A DNA stretch of 64,000 nucleotides, from NCBI GenBank assembly GCA_035578155.1, contig JAPWDM010000002.1, positions 38,491,437 to 38,555,436 of the forward strand. The letters are read 5' to 3'. This stretch comes from Brachynemurus nebulosus (Eukaryota; Arthropoda; Insecta; Neuroptera; Myrmeleontidae). The position numbers and the translations under genes were made by a program. Below the pieces are notes generated by a model that worked only from the letters and a program-made list of their open reading frames with translations, was not told the DNA's origin and searched no databases. This document shows, piece by piece, positions 63,401 to 64,000 of the stretch; position 1 is the stretch's first letter; the number at the start of each line of letters is the position of its first letter.

Positions 63401-64000
63401 TCACTTATTCTCCTCCTCCCCTCGTTATGGTGCATAAATAATGATGTGGATGGCATCATTTACAGAGAAATAGTGGAAGATAATTCATTATTGTCAAATT
63501 GGCAACACTTCATTAGGATCATGTAGTAATCATTTCTGTATATTCATTAATTTAGATAGTGCTATATAACTTGAGGTGGTTTTTCGATAGACCATCAATA
63601 AATGTTTTAAATAATTAATATTAGGGTGAAATTCTAATTTTAGACGTCTTCTTCCAACTTCTAACTAAGCCAAAGTATAAATATAATTTATGTAATAGAA
63701 GTAACGTCACATATAAACCGAAGGAGATTTAAAATTTGATCGTTTGATTAAGTAGTTATATATTAATATGCCAATTATACAATTCCTTAAATAAAGTTTG
63801 CGTTTAATAGGAGCATTTTAAACACAATGATTACAGTGAAAATGAGAGGTTTATTTAGCAAGAAATTCTATACATATATAAAATGTAAAAGTAGGTATTT
63901 ATTTTTGTAAAAGATGACAAAAGTTGCGCTATATGGCTTCGGATAATAGTATTATATTTCCAACTTGAATAACGAGTGTATTCCATTTCCATTTGTGTTC
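60485..64000 (+). other. Ank2: Ank2 long-isoform intron, continues past the window
   Basis: No exon recognised to the end of the window. AT-rich; contains the fold-back repeat at 62920-63120. No long open frame is present, so the giant exons of long Ank2 isoforms, if conserved, lie further downstream. Confidence 0.65.
62920..63120. mobile_element. Fold-back repeat centred on CTACGTTAACGTAG
   Basis: AGAATATTAATACATTATTT and TCTGAGATATACTTTTGTAC on the left pair with complements on the right (GTACAAAAGTATATCTCAGA, AATAATGTATTAATATTC). The centre holds a 14-bp perfect palindrome. Arms are about 75-90 nt with small indels. Confidence 0.75.

Overview
The window is AT-rich eukaryotic DNA, almost certainly from an insect. 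Its only protein-coding gene is an Ankyrin-2 (Ank2) orthologue on the + strand. The encoded protein follows fly Ank2 closely: an MVTE N-terminus, about 24 ankyrin repeats, the linker with the YRYLTVDEMKSLGDDSLP stretch, tandem ZU5 domains, a UPA domain, a death domain and a charged tail. Introns are large and full of short DNA-transposon derivatives (hAT, piggyBac, Tc1/mariner and pogo types), (TA)n tracts and fold-back repeats, as in many insects. I cannot settle the order of insect from sequence alone.

Layout. 1-2424 is upstream or 5'-UTR DNA with no recognised gene. The first coding exon is 2425-2448. A 20-kb first intron (2449-22457) holds most of the repeats. Nine constant exons from 22458 to 27846 (exons 2-9 plus exon 1) encode the ankyrin repeats, which bind membrane proteins in this family. 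A phase-compatible 90-nt cassette exon sits at 29053-29142. Exons from 30827 to 32532 encode the linker and the first ZU5 part. 39734-39938 is an isolated exon in a large intronic desert. 51232-52139 encodes the second ZU5 part and UPA, and 52204-52908 the end of UPA and the death domain. 52973-53643 is the charged tail, with a stop at 53641. The 21 constant exons sum to 5328 nt, an exact multiple of three, giving 1775 aa (1805 aa with the cassette).

The gene does not simply end at 53643. A usable 5' splice site lies 5 nt before the stop, and a phase-matched 69-nt exon lies at 60416-60484 with its own good donor. This suggests long isoforms that continue beyond the window, as known for fly Ank2 (short, medium, long and extra-long forms).

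Everything else is non-coding. It includes a family of repeats (called A here) with 12-bp inverted ends, (TA)n tracts and an internal ~153-bp tandem array; two nested insertions (a hAT-type element inside a family A copy, a pogo-type element inside a larger repeat); several near-perfect palindromes, the largest with two 103-bp arms; a 31-bp minisatellite with a 191-bp higher-order period; and two decayed Tc1/mariner elements with transposase relics. I found no tRNA, rRNA, CRISPR or second gene.
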